From assembly GCA_002366565.1 (NCBI GenBank), contig DFBJ01000006.1, positions 1-64,000 of the forward strand: a stretch of 64,000 bases of DNA, read 5' to 3'. Shown in pieces: positions 38,089-46,742 of this stretch (within the stretch, counting starts at the first letter, position 1; each line of letters starts with the position of its first letter). The notes under the pieces were generated by a model. That model searched no databases. It had not been told where the DNA came from and saw nothing but the letters and a program-made list of their open reading frames with translations. Source of the stretch: Bacteriovoracaceae bacterium UBA3083 (lineage in GTDB: Bacteria; Bdellovibrionota; Bacteriovoracia; Bacteriovoracales; Bacteriovoracaceae). Made by a program: the position numbers and the translations under genes.

Positions 38089-40017
38089 ATGAAAACACAA
38101 AACAAAAATTCACACTTTAAATTATTGCTAACATTGCTTTGTTTTTTATATGCTCAATTTTCGTTCGCAGAAGGACTTATCCGCGTTGATAAGATTGCTG
38201 TTGAAAAGCAAATATACAATAAGATTGAAAATGCTTTATCTGTACTGATTGAAAAGAAGCAATATATTTTAGATATAAATGTTCAGACAAAAGAAGTTGA
38301 TAATTCAGTAAAGAAAACAAAGAAACTTGAAAACTATAATTTTTCAGATGCAAAGGATGCAAAAAAAGATTACTTCCTTTTTCATAAGCTTGGTATAGAA
38401 GTACCAATCAATGGACCTTCAGCTGAAGAAATTGAAGCTGAAAAAGAAAAGAGCAAGCTACCTAAAGTTTTTGATGTTATCTCATCTGTTAAAATTTCTA
38501 TTTTGATGGACGAACTACTTGAAGAGAATGTGACAAATAATGTTGAAACAGTTCTTAGAAAGTTAACATTCAACCTTCCAGTAAAGCCTTCAATGGAATT
38601 TTCAAGAGTACAATTTAGACAAAAAGTTGTTGAAGAACCAAAGAAAGAAAAAACGATTAAAGATTTCTCATTATACGAACTTTTAAATCTAGGGGCCAAG
38701 TACTCTACTTCTATCGGTTTTTTAATTACAGGACTTTTTCTAAGTTTCGTATCTTTTGTTTTATTTATCATGTACTCAAAGCTTCAAAAAGGGCAAACAT
38801 CAGCACTTATTGATAGTAATAAAGAAATAGCAGCAATGGCATCTGAAGCTGCTTCAGCTTCAAGCGAGTCTGAAGATGATGAATCAAGTTCATCTCTAGA
38901 GACAATTGAATCGACAACAGAGACTAAGGTTTCTTCAGGAATATCAGACGAAGCAATGGTTGCTTCAGCAGTAGCTCGTTTTGAGAAATACTTTACAGAT
39001 AATAAACAAGAAGCTGCGACTCTACTTAAAAAGTGGATTAACCTAAGAGCTCCTGGATCTAAAGAAGGATTGATTCTTATTACTCAAGAGTTAGAATCTG
39101 AATTATTAAAACAAACATTTGAAATATTAAATAATCAAGATAGAAAACTGTGGAGAAATATCATCAGTAGTTCTTCTGGAGAAATAGATCTTCAAGTAGG
39201 TGCACGATTTATTGATGAACAAATTCTTGAAGAAGTTATTGTTCCTACAGACTTAATAAGTGATGAGACAAAACAACTTCTCTACTCTCTAGATGTGGAT
39301 ACATTCACTAATCTAGTTATTGAAAATCCTGAGTTTGGTCCACTACTAATGAATACATTATCTAGTTCATTTATAGTAAAAATTATTCCACGCCTTGAGA
39401 CGAGCTTAATTGAAAGCCTAACTATTAATAGTGTAAAGGCTGATAACGAAGAGTTAAAAAAGCAAGAGCCTCTCTTACAAGAAAAGCTTAAGGCCTACCA
39501 TAAGCCTGATCTTGCATCACCATTTAGTGATAAGATTATGGAAATACTTCCTTACGTAGATATTGATAGTGAAGAGTACTTCTTTACTGCCTATGGAAAG
39601 AATGGAGATATGAAGAAAATGAAAGAAGTTCTAAGTAGCTTCCTTCCAGCTAAGTCTATATATGAACTGCCAGAAACTTCGATGAAGATTATTCTAACTA
39701 AAATGAAACAGAGTAGTTTAGTCGAGTTCTTAGTAGTTACTGATGAAGCTATTAGCTCTAAGTTTATCGAAATGATTGCTCCAGAGGGAAGTAAGAAGAG
39801 AGAAGTTCTAGACCTTGAATTGAGTAATATGCAGACAGATGAAATTAAGTTGGCTAAAATTAAAAAGAATAAGAGTGCGGTTGAATCTAAGTTTATTGCT
39901 TTCTCAAGAAAGCTCATTAATAAGAATGCTCAGATACAAGAAGAGATTTCGCCGATTATTGATGAACTATGCCTTAAATATGTAGAAGAGGATCATGCAA
40001 ATGTACAAGCAGCTTAG
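38089..40017 (+). CDS. FliF-FliG-like fusion: membrane ring and rotor protein
   Basis: 642 residues. Signal peptide at 8-27. Residues about 125-178 (VISSVKISILMDELL, then VQFRQK) resemble the last periplasmic part of FliF before its C-terminal membrane helix. One membrane segment is at 208-229. Residues 290-318 (YFTDNKQEAATLLKKWIN) resemble the FliF tail that grips FliG. The rest aligns by pattern with FliG: GSKEGLILITQELESELLKQTFEIL (N domain), then ELPETSMKIILTKMKQSSLVEFL and KFIEMIAPEGSKKREVLDLEL (C-terminal torque domain, about 525-610). MotA and MotB lie just downstream. I infer a rotor anchored directly in the inner membrane. Homology is remote and read by eye; the domain order is convincing. 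Confidence 0.65.
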   Translation: MKTQNKNSHFKLLLTLLCFLYAQFSFAEGLIRVDKIAVEKQIYNKIENALSVLIEKKQYILDINVQTKEVDNSVKKTKKLENYNFSDAKDAKKDYFLFHKLGIEVPINGPSAEEIEAEKEKSKLPKVFDVISSVKISILMDELLEENVTNNVETVLRKLTFNLPVKPSMEFSRVQFRQKVVEEPKKEKTIKDFSLYELLNLGAKYSTSIGFLITGLFLSFVSFVLFIMYSKLQKGQTSALIDSNKEIAAMASEAASASSESEDDESSSSLETIESTTETKVSSGISDEAMVASAVARFEKYFTDNKQEAATLLKKWINLRAPGSKEGLILITQELESELLKQTFEILNNQDRKLWRNIISSSSGEIDLQVGARFIDEQILEEVIVPTDLISDETKQLLYSLDVDTFTNLVIENPEFGPLLMNTLSSSFIVKIIPRLETSLIESLTINSVKADNEELKKQEPLLQEKLKAYHKPDLASPFSDKIMEILPYVDIDSEEYFFTAYGKNGDMKKMKEVLSSFLPAKSIYELPETSMKIILTKMKQSSLVEFLVVTDEAISSKFIEMIAPEGSKKREVLDLELSNMQTDEIKLAKIKKNKSAVESKFIAFSRKLINKNAQIQEEISPIIDELCLKYVEEDHANVQAA

Positions 40018-40660
40018 TAAAACAATTGCGATATTTTTCATTCTCCTTACCTCTACTGCTTCCTATGCAAAGCTTGATAATTTACAAGCAACAGTAAGAA
40101 CAGGAATGATACAAGGTTCATACGCTAACCCACTATCTACAGCATCTAGCTCCGAAGATACAGGAGGCGGAGGAAGTAATGCCTCAAGTAACCTAGAAGG
40201 TGGTGGATTCTCAGTTATGCCTTCACTTGATGCAGACTTAGAGATATTTGATAATTTTAAAAGATCATATTTTGTAAGAACAAGTATTGCCCTAGATATG
40301 ACTACTGGTAAAATGCACTATAACTACCTTGGACTGGGTACAAGAAACTACTATAAAGGTGCAGGAATCCAAAGAATATTCCAAGGTGATGGAACTTCAA
40401 TTACAGCAATTCCAAAAGTTAAAAAGTACTATGGATTTGATTTTGGTCTTTCAAGAGTGTCTGTTGTAAATTTTGGTACAGTCCTAAGTGCAGTGAGTAC
40501 AGGTATTGATTTTGGTGGACACTGGGGATACACAAAACAAGTCAGTGAGAACTGGGGCCTAAACTTTGAAGCAGGACTATCATATGCGTATGGTATTAGT
40601 ACTATTTCATCATCAGGAATGAATATCAAAATTTTATTCGGAGCAACATTCCCACTATAG
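40001..40660 (+). CDS. Outer-membrane beta-barrel-like protein
   Basis: 219 residues from the ATG at 40001, which has GAGGA 8 nt upstream; an ATG at 39995 is too close to it. Either start overlaps the preceding gene. The signal peptide (TIAIFFILLTSTASYA) is cut after Ala. The rest is Gly- and aromatic-rich with alternating strands (YFVRTSIALDM, YYGFDFGLSRV, GLNFEAGLSYAYG) and ends in an outer-membrane-type strand (FGATFPL). It includes a Ser/Gly-rich linker near residues 48-70. It is embedded between the FliF-FliG-like gene and motA, so I infer an outer-membrane part of the same machine. Confidence 0.7.
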   Translation: MYKQLSKTIAIFFILLTSTASYAKLDNLQATVRTGMIQGSYANPLSTASSSEDTGGGGSNASSNLEGGGFSVMPSLDADLEIFDNFKRSYFVRTSIALDMTTGKMHYNYLGLGTRNYYKGAGIQRIFQGDGTSITAIPKVKKYYGFDFGLSRVSVVNFGTVLSAVSTGIDFGGHWGYTKQVSENWGLNFEAGLSYAYGISTISSSGMNIKILFGATFPL

Positions 40661-40762
40661 AAGAAAACCCTTTTATATTTTTACAATCCCTCAAGAAATA
40701 TCATAAAATCTTGGTAACTAACTATTTTCTATACTTCTTTAGTTATTATATAAAAGGTTTAT

Positions 40763-41551
40763 ATGAATATTTATTCAATCATTGGCTTTACTGCGGCATC
40801 AGTAGTACTTGGTTTAGGACTATTTCTCTCAACTAGTAATGTCGGAATGTTTTACGATTCAGTGAGTTTATTCATTGTTATCGGTGGTACAGTTGCTGCA
40901 ATTTCAATTTCTTTCCCAATCCCTGCTCTATTAAAGCTTCTAAAAGTTTTCTTCACAAGAGTTATAAAAGGAAGCCAGGTTAACTACAAAAATACAATCA
41001 TCTCTATTATTCAAATTTCAGAAAAATACAGAACAGGAACACCAATCCCAGCACTTATTGAAGAGTGTGACCTTCACTTTCTAAATGAGGCGCTAGGTCT
41101 TCTTGAAGATGGAATTGTTGACATAAAAACTCTGACTCTCATCCTTAATGAAAGAATTGAAAATGTTCATGAACTCTATATGAGAGATACTAATAAGTTT
41201 CAGGCGATGGGAAAATACCCACCAGCAATGGGAATGATGGGTACCACAATTGGTATGGTTGTTCTCCTGGCAAACCTTGGTGGTGCTGATGCCATGAAAA
41301 CAATTGGTCCGGCCATGGGTGTTTGTCTTATTACAACACTCTACGGGGTTATTATAGCCAACCTAATGATTATACCTGTTGGTGAAAACCTAGAGGACTC
41401 TGCAAATGAGAGATACCTACAGAATAAAATTATCTTAGAAGGGTTTCGTTTAATGATTAAGAAAACGAGTCCTATTGTTTTAGCTGAGAGATTAAATTCT
41501 TTCTTACTTCCAAGTGAAAGACTAGATTGGAAAGAAGTACTAGGAAAATAG
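40763..41551 (+). CDS. motA: MotA-type stator subunit
   Basis: 262 residues with four membrane segments and the MotA/TolQ/ExbB core. The cytoplasmic loop carries Arg90 and Glu100/101 (KYRTGTPIPALIEECD), equivalent to the torque-coupling charges of flagellar MotA. The third and fourth helices have the conserved prolines in YPPAMGMMGT (about 153-154) and IGPAMGVCLITTLYG (183). The motB ATG directly follows its stop codon. A TATACT -10 candidate lies at 40730-40735, so the pair may also be transcribed on its own. Function: proton- or sodium-driven torque generation. Whether it serves the flagellum or the local FliF-FliG-like rotor cannot be told by sequence. Confidence 0.92.
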   Translation: MNIYSIIGFTAASVVLGLGLFLSTSNVGMFYDSVSLFIVIGGTVAAISISFPIPALLKLLKVFFTRVIKGSQVNYKNTIISIIQISEKYRTGTPIPALIEECDLHFLNEALGLLEDGIVDIKTLTLILNERIENVHELYMRDTNKFQAMGKYPPAMGMMGTTIGMVVLLANLGGADAMKTIGPAMGVCLITTLYGVIIANLMIIPVGENLEDSANERYLQNKIILEGFRLMIKKTSPIVLAERLNSFLLPSERLDWKEVLGK

Positions 41552-42358
41552 ATGTACGACGAAGAAGACGAAGATATTGACAGAGAAGAAGAAGAGGATG
41601 ATGAGATCCCTCAGATTCGCTCAGTTCCTCCTAAATCTGGTGGCGGTGGAGATGATGCCGGTTGGCTAACATCTTACGCTGACCTTATGACTCTTGTGGC
41701 CTGTTTCTTCATCTTAATGATGGCATTTGCTAACTATGATCCGGCCACATTCCAAAGAAAAGCAGAAATCATGGCAAAGTATTTCCATGGTGAAAATGAT
41801 ACTTCAGACAGTCAGATGAAGAAGCTTATGGTTGAGCTTAATTCAATATCTAACATGCAAAATGTTATAAAAGTTCAGCAAAATAATGAAGGCCTAGATA
41901 TTGTTATGAATGTTCGAACATTCTTCAATCTAGGTAAGGCAACTCTTACTGATGATTCTCGAAAGTTTGTAGATCTCATTATCGATAAAATACTCTCAAC
42001 TCATAAAGACGTTAGGGTACTCGTTGAGGGTCATACAGATAATATTCCAATTCATAGTCGTCAATTCCCATCGAACTGGGAACTAAGTTCTGCAAGAGCA
42101 TCTACCGTAACAAGACGTTTTGAAACAAAGGGCTTTGATAGAAGGTATCTTGTGGCGATTGGTTATGCTGATACTAAGCCTGCCTACCCTAATACAGATA
42201 AGGACGGTAATGCAATTCCAGAGAATCAGCTTAGAAATAGAAGGATTGTTTTAAGAGTTCTTCATAGACCTTCAAAAGAGGTTCCTATGGGACTAGGTGT
42301 TCTTTTTAAGGCCAATCAAGTTGAAGACTCTCCTGCACCAGCAGCACAAGAGAATTAA
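41552..42358 (+). CDS. motB: MotB-type stator subunit with OmpA-like domain
   Basis: 268 residues. A very acidic N terminus (YDEEDEDIDREEEEDDE) precedes the single membrane helix, which carries the ion-binding Asp44 in SYADLMTLVACFFILM. The periplasmic OmpA-like peptidoglycan-binding domain follows at about 115-235 (VLVEGHTDNIPI, NWELSSARASTV, LRNRRIVLRV). The acidic leader is unusual: typical MotB has a basic cytoplasmic start. An acidic leader could change which rotor or partner it meets. Coupled to motA with no intergenic base. Confidence 0.93.
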   Translation: MYDEEDEDIDREEEEDDEIPQIRSVPPKSGGGGDDAGWLTSYADLMTLVACFFILMMAFANYDPATFQRKAEIMAKYFHGENDTSDSQMKKLMVELNSISNMQNVIKVQQNNEGLDIVMNVRTFFNLGKATLTDDSRKFVDLIIDKILSTHKDVRVLVEGHTDNIPIHSRQFPSNWELSSARASTVTRRFETKGFDRRYLVAIGYADTKPAYPNTDKDGNAIPENQLRNRRIVLRVLHRPSKEVPMGLGVLFKANQVEDSPAPAAQEN

Positions 42359-42361
42359 TGA

Positions 42362-42386
42362 TATTGGAGTACTTGCTACTCCAATA
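42362..42386. terminator. Bidirectional hairpin between convergent genes
   Basis: TATTGGAGTA and TACTCCAATA form a perfect 10-bp stem with a 5-nt loop, 3 bp after motB and 9 bp before the end of the opposite gene. The T-run is poor on both sides, so it may act with Rho or as a weak bidirectional terminator. Confidence 0.55.
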
Positions 42387-42394
42387 CTTCACAA

Positions 42395-44179
42395 TTAATT
42401 ATTAAATAAACTAGGTGCCTGCGGTAATACTTTACTTTCAATATACTCTAGCTCTAGGCAGAAATTATATCTTGTTCCGATAGTTTCACCATTAATATCT
42501 GTTAATCTAGAAAAGTGGCTAGAAATCATTTCAGTATTTGTATCTGCTATAGGATCAAACATATGAAAATTCTGAGAAGAAAGCTTCATACTCTCTAAGT
42601 CTTCTATTGTATCAACTTGCTTCATAGTGCAGTTTAGTAGTACACCACTACTTATTGCCTTAGACTTAATTGTAAGTACTTTGTTCTCAACTATATCTTT
42701 ATTATTTTCTATAGATTGAGAAATAAGCTCTCTTATAATCTTAATAACACCTTCTCTAGACTTACCTAGAGAAATACCTGAATCAATACATACATCAAAT
42801 TTTACATTTCTAGAAGCTTCAGAAGCCGAGACTTCATTTACACAACTCAGAACGCAAGTTTCAAGGTCATTGTGATCAGTACTAGTTTGAATAGAACTCA
42901 CTTCCCTCTTAGGAGCTGAAGCGCTCTCTACTTGCTCATTCTTATGATCTTTAAGTAGGTTATATTCTCTTTCTATCTTATTAATCTTCTGTGCTGTCTG
43001 GCCTTTTAAAGAACTATTCTCTTTTTCAAGCTTACCTATTCTCTCAATAGTATCTTCTTTTAAGAAGATATTCTCTTTTTCAAGCTCTTCTATTTTTTTA
43101 ATTGTATTCTTCTTTAAATAATTATTTTCTTCTTCAAGCTCATTAATTCTATTAAGGATGAAGATGGTGTTTTCAGACATGTTTTTATCACTTTCTTCAC
43201 TACCGCTTTTGGTAGACCTAACAACATTAAGAATATCTTCTAATTTCTTTCCAAGCTCGGACTCACCTTCTTCAGACTGCATTTTTTTAAGGTTAACAGT
43301 TAAAGAATCAAGTAAATCTAATTTTGAATTAACGTTATTTACAACTTCCGTTATCTTTTCTAGATCCTCATTTTCATCTTCTTCATAACGAGAACTAGCT
43401 GTAAGCTCATCGATCTTATCAAACTTCATTTCCATTGCATGCTTCTTCAAACGGTGCTTTAAATAATTTGATAATAAGTTCTCTACATTATGTAATCCTA
43501 CAGTCTTTAGAGACTTACTTACAAATGCCTCAACCTCTTGTCCGTTGTCGAACTTACCACTTAAAGAAAGCTCACTTGCTTCTCTTTCAACTTGTGATGT
43601 TAGGTCAGATTTTTTTGATCGCCATGATAGTAAATTGATAATGAGTGACATGAATAAGGTCCCTATTGATAAAAGATAAAAATTATTATTTATAAAACTG
43701 CTTTTATTCAAAAAATATTTCTGTGTATTATAAAATTCTTTTGTTACTTCACTATAAGAAGAGTTTATTGAAGATATTTTTTCTTTCAATAATTGATGTG
43801 TGTCTTTGTTCTTTGGCCTAAGAACTAACTTATGTAAGTCGCCTACGTTCTTAGAGTATGCAACAACAGCATTCATCATTGATGCCGAAAGACCTCCGAC
43901 TCTACTTAAGTCCTCACCGCTTCTTTTGAGACAATCACTACTTCCTTTTACAAAGCTAGCTGTCATGCTTGCGTGAGCGAGTTTAGAGTTTAGAAATGAC
44001 TCTCCAGTCTGCTGAACTCTCTCATTACAACCTTTATAACTTTGTGTAATAGGTCCAATATCTTTAAGTTTTTGCTTAAACATATTTGTATTAAACGTTA
44101 AATAAGCCGTCGTTAAAAACGCTACAACACTTAAGCCCTTTGCTACTGATGTAATAGTTCTCTTTAATTCTATGCTCAT
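42395..44179 (-). CDS. Membrane coiled-coil protein with degenerate histidine-kinase-like end
   Basis: 594 residues. Two membrane segments (about 14-30 and 165-186) enclose a periplasmic helical region of sensor type. The cytoplasmic part has a long coiled coil with a 18-residue repeat (four copies of the form IEELEKENIFLKEDTIER, about 343-415). The last 150 residues (VIKIIRELISQSIENNKD, then SSGVLLNCTM) recall the ATPase part of histidine kinases, but I see no phospho-acceptor His box and no G boxes, so it is not an active kinase by sequence. Convergent with motB. It may be a scaffold or a signalling partner; family unrecognised. Confidence 0.65.
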   Translation of the reverse strand: MSIELKRTITSVAKGLSVVAFLTTAYLTFNTNMFKQKLKDIGPITQSYKGCNERVQQTGESFLNSKLAHASMTASFVKGSSDCLKRSGEDLSRVGGLSASMMNAVVAYSKNVGDLHKLVLRPKNKDTHQLLKEKISSINSSYSEVTKEFYNTQKYFLNKSSFINNNFYLLSIGTLFMSLIINLLSWRSKKSDLTSQVEREASELSLSGKFDNGQEVEAFVSKSLKTVGLHNVENLLSNYLKHRLKKHAMEMKFDKIDELTASSRYEEDENEDLEKITEVVNNVNSKLDLLDSLTVNLKKMQSEEGESELGKKLEDILNVVRSTKSGSEESDKNMSENTIFILNRINELEEENNYLKKNTIKKIEELEKENIFLKEDTIERIGKLEKENSSLKGQTAQKINKIEREYNLLKDHKNEQVESASAPKREVSSIQTSTDHNDLETCVLSCVNEVSASEASRNVKFDVCIDSGISLGKSREGVIKIIRELISQSIENNKDIVENKVLTIKSKAISSGVLLNCTMKQVDTIEDLESMKLSSQNFHMFDPIADTNTEMISSHFSRLTDINGETIGTRYNFCLELEYIESKVLPQAPSLFNN

Positions 44180-44448
44180 TGCTATTTCCTAACTCCTTAA
44201 CAGTTAACACCTATAGTGAGTTCACCTCATTCAAATATATGCTATTTAAAGATTAAAATATATGTAGGCAAGAATGTCACAAGGCGCAATTTGTCAGTCT
44301 AAATGTCCAAAATTTCTCGATTATCCTCTGCAATCCTTTAGAAAAATACTTTTATTTTATTTTCAAAATACAGATTTTCCTAAACTGTACTTCGAATATA
44401 CAAAAGCTAAATGATCAGAAAAAGTTACTTACTCGTATATTTTGACTA
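44180..44448. other. Intergenic stretch upstream of divergent genes
   Basis: AT-rich DNA between the leftward coiled-coil gene and the rightward outer-membrane gene pair. I see no open frame, RNA gene or terminator; promoters for the leftward gene must lie here but no hexamer pair stood out. Confidence 0.4.
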
Positions 44449-44479
44449 TATAGCTCTAAATTTAAAACGCTGATACAAT
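44449..44479 (+). promoter_or_regulatory. Promoter module A, copy 1 (TATAGCTCT ... AAAACGCTG ... TACAAT)
   Basis: TACAAT at 44474-44479 has TG one base before it, and TAGCTC stands 17 bp upstream in the -35 position. The whole 31-bp block matches 47243-47273 at 25 of 31 positions, including TATAGCTCT and AAAACGCTG. TAGCTC is not a sigma-70 -35, so an alternative sigma factor or activator site is possible; GCTGATAC resembles the sigma-28 -10 GCCGATAA. Confidence 0.5.
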
Positions 44480-44513
44480 TTAAACTTACGATGTACCGCT
44501 TCGGAGGATTGAG

Positions 44514-45545
44514 TTGAAGACAGCTCTTAGCTTCTTATTTATTTTATTAACACTCCATGTTTCTGCAAATGACCTTATCATTGTAGAGCCTTCGGATGAT
44601 GTTCTTGATCAATTCTTAGATGAGGATATTAGTTTTCAAAATGTTGATAATCTTTCAAATGTCTTAGATATAGATAATCAAAAATATAAGAGATACAAAA
44701 TCAAAGAGTACGTAAAAGAAACTCCAACAACACCTAAAGTTCTCTACGCTGTACTGCTGAAGAACTCCTCTCTCCATCATGTAGATAAAAATACTACGAT
44801 AAAGAATCCTGAAAAAATGTATGTGAGCGCAAGAGAAGTCTTCTACGGTGGCAAGTGGTCATATATTTACGATAAGAAAAAAAATATAAAGTATAAGACA
44901 CTCACTAAGAATCTTGCATTTCTAGAAGAGGTTATAAAACTTAGATCTACTATTGCTGGAAATAAGATCTACCCTAAGAAGAATAAGTATCATAGCGTTG
45001 ACCGATCTATCCCGGTAGAGATGCATTTTCTCTACAGAAGTGAATCAACCAATTTTGAATCATTAAATTATCTTGCAACAGATGAACTTGATACTGCCAG
45101 ATCAAATACTTTAAGTATTAAGTCCTACTTTAACTCTCTACTTCCTATAGATCTTGGTTTAGTTTTTGATTATCAAACTGGAATTGTAGAAAGTGAATCT
45201 GACTCTATTGTTTGGAGTTCAATGTCTATTGGACCAACTATTAAGTACGACTTCTACCGCTATGGAGACTTAGTCTTTAACACGCAATTTGCTGTAAAGA
45301 AATCCCTCTTCTTTAATGCGACTTCAGAGTACACGAGTGCAAGTTACTCCGCACTCGCTTGGCAACTTGGAATTGAAGCTGCCTACAAAACAAAGTTTGG
45401 AAGTTTCTCACTAGGTTTAGAGAATTCATTTATAAAGACATCAGTTAAAGGAGAGCTGCAAGATCAGGCAAGCTTCTCAAATACAAAAGAGACAATGAAT
45501 CAAAGTGCTTTAACAGTGGGGTATCAATACACATGGATACTTTAA
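44514..45545 (+). CDS. Outer-membrane-type protein A, 343 aa, TTG start
   Basis: Starts at TTG with GGAGG at 44503-44507 and 6 nt spacing, directly opening a signal peptide (TALSFLFILLTLHVSAN). The N-terminal half (about 20-160) is a mixed charged domain with SH3-like strands (KVLYAVLLKNSSLH, KMYVSAREVFYGGKW). The C-terminal half (about 165-343) has alternating aromatic strands and ends in Y-T-W-I-L, typical of outer-membrane barrels. The next gene overlaps it by 13 bp and has the same architecture, so the two are probably paralogues or partners. Function not recognised. Confidence 0.75.
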   Translation: MKTALSFLFILLTLHVSANDLIIVEPSDDVLDQFLDEDISFQNVDNLSNVLDIDNQKYKRYKIKEYVKETPTTPKVLYAVLLKNSSLHHVDKNTTIKNPEKMYVSAREVFYGGKWSYIYDKKKNIKYKTLTKNLAFLEEVIKLRSTIAGNKIYPKKNKYHSVDRSIPVEMHFLYRSESTNFESLNYLATDELDTARSNTLSIKSYFNSLLPIDLGLVFDYQTGIVESESDSIVWSSMSIGPTIKYDFYRYGDLVFNTQFAVKKSLFFNATSEYTSASYSALAWQLGIEAAYKTKFGSFSLGLENSFIKTSVKGELQDQASFSNTKETMNQSALTVGYQYTWIL

Positions 45546-46576
45546 AATTTCTTCTCCTTCTTATTTTCTCTACAAGTACGCTAGCTCTTGAGGCACAAGT
45601 CATAGTCCTTGAGGCCCCCCTCTTAAGTAGTCCATCACTAAAGTCTAGAGTTCTACAAAGAGTGAGAAAGGGAAAAAATTTATTTATTCATAAACAAGGT
45701 ATCGTTAAAAGCTCTTGGCAAATGAACTACAATGTAAATTCCGAAGGACTTCCACTAGAAGAGAAGTATCAAGATGTGGATTTTTTAAAAACTCTAACTA
45801 GAGCTGGCCAAGATGCATGGATTCCTAAGAAATTTGTAAAGATAATTTATAACGATGAAAGAGAAGCTGCTCTTCAAATGAATCCCTACTCTGACTATGA
45901 TCCAACAGACTATAGGATTGAAGAACCTCTTGAGAAGGGATACCCATTCGTTGTTCAAAATAAAGCAAGGGCCACGATGACTTTTGGAATGGGTCCTGCG
46001 AGTAAGTCAGGCTTTGATTATGGCTCAAGTATTCTGGAAGAAAATATAGGAAGTAGATACTCATTTGTAACGACCTACTCTAAGAAAGTAAGCTTTGATG
46101 CTTATGATAGATTTTACTTTGGAGGAATCCTTCAAATTCATGGTCAGAGAAGCGTCTACTTTATAACTAATGATAGAACATCCCAAGAGACACATGGAGA
46201 GATAGGAATTGGTCCTTATATTACCTATGATATCTATAGAACAGAGGACAGGTCTCTAACTACCTATGGAGCATTTACATATAATCTCCACCGCTACTCT
46301 GTAGAGCAAGCAACAAGAGGAGATAGTTTTGAAGAGAGACTCTTCAGTGGCTACTCTATTACACCAAAGTTTGGACTCTCTTATAATATTAGAAATATAA
46401 TTCCTGAGAGCAAAGTGGACCTTATCTTTGGTTCTGAAACAAATATTAATCTACCGTATTCTCTAACGACTCAGTCAGAGGGAGAGATCTCTAGCTTTTG
46501 GAATAATTCTAATCAAGTTGATTTCCCTCTTTCTGCAACTTATAGCTTCTATGTTGGAATACAGGCTAGCTACTAA
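45533..46576 (+). CDS. Outer-membrane-type protein B with SH3-like N terminus
   Basis: 347 residues. Signal peptide (FLLLLIFSTSTLALEA) then a bacterial SH3-like segment (about 20-105: VIVLEAPLLSSPSLKSRVLQ, KGKNLFIHKQG, DAWIPKKFVKII), a fold that often binds peptidoglycan. Residues about 140-347 are barrel-like strands (FYFGGILQIHGQRSVYF, IGIGPYITYDIYR) ending in ASY. Its ATG lies inside the end of the preceding gene (13-bp overlap), indicating coupled translation. The pair may anchor the wall to the outer membrane; this is inference. Confidence 0.75.
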   Translation: MDTLKFLLLLIFSTSTLALEAQVIVLEAPLLSSPSLKSRVLQRVRKGKNLFIHKQGIVKSSWQMNYNVNSEGLPLEEKYQDVDFLKTLTRAGQDAWIPKKFVKIIYNDEREAALQMNPYSDYDPTDYRIEEPLEKGYPFVVQNKARATMTFGMGPASKSGFDYGSSILEENIGSRYSFVTTYSKKVSFDAYDRFYFGGILQIHGQRSVYFITNDRTSQETHGEIGIGPYITYDIYRTEDRSLTTYGAFTYNLHRYSVEQATRGDSFEERLFSGYSITPKFGLSYNIRNIIPESKVDLIFGSETNINLPYSLTTQSEGEISSFWNNSNQVDFPLSATYSFYVGIQASY

Positions 46577-46654
46577 AATCCCTTAATTCTTTTTTTATTA
46601 ATTAAAAATTGTCAATATTTTCGACAACTTACAACCTAAAAAATGTCTAAAGTT

Positions 46655-46682
46655 TTGACGGCCACAGGCGATAAGTTATGTA
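46655..46682 (+). promoter_or_regulatory. Sigma-70 promoter upstream of the 76-aa gene
   Basis: TTGACG (46655-46660) and TATGTA (46677-46682) are 16 bp apart. The leader to the ATG at 46743 is about 55 nt and carries a strong GGAGGG at 46729-46734. Confidence 0.55.
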
Positions 46683-46742
46683 GAAACAGATCAGAGTCTC
46701 AGGACGAGAATCTACAATAGTCCAGAACGGAGGGCACACACT

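Noticed and set aside
38089..42358. TolQ-TolR/ExbB-ExbD or Agl-type gliding motor instead of MotAB
   Set aside because: The second subunit has a full OmpA-like peptidoglycan-binding domain and the first has the large MotA cytoplasmic loop with Arg90 and Glu100, which TolR/ExbD and TolQ/ExbB lack.
42395..44179. Active histidine kinase
   Set aside because: No phospho-acceptor His box and no recognisable G1/G2 boxes; only a distant ATPase-like pattern remains.
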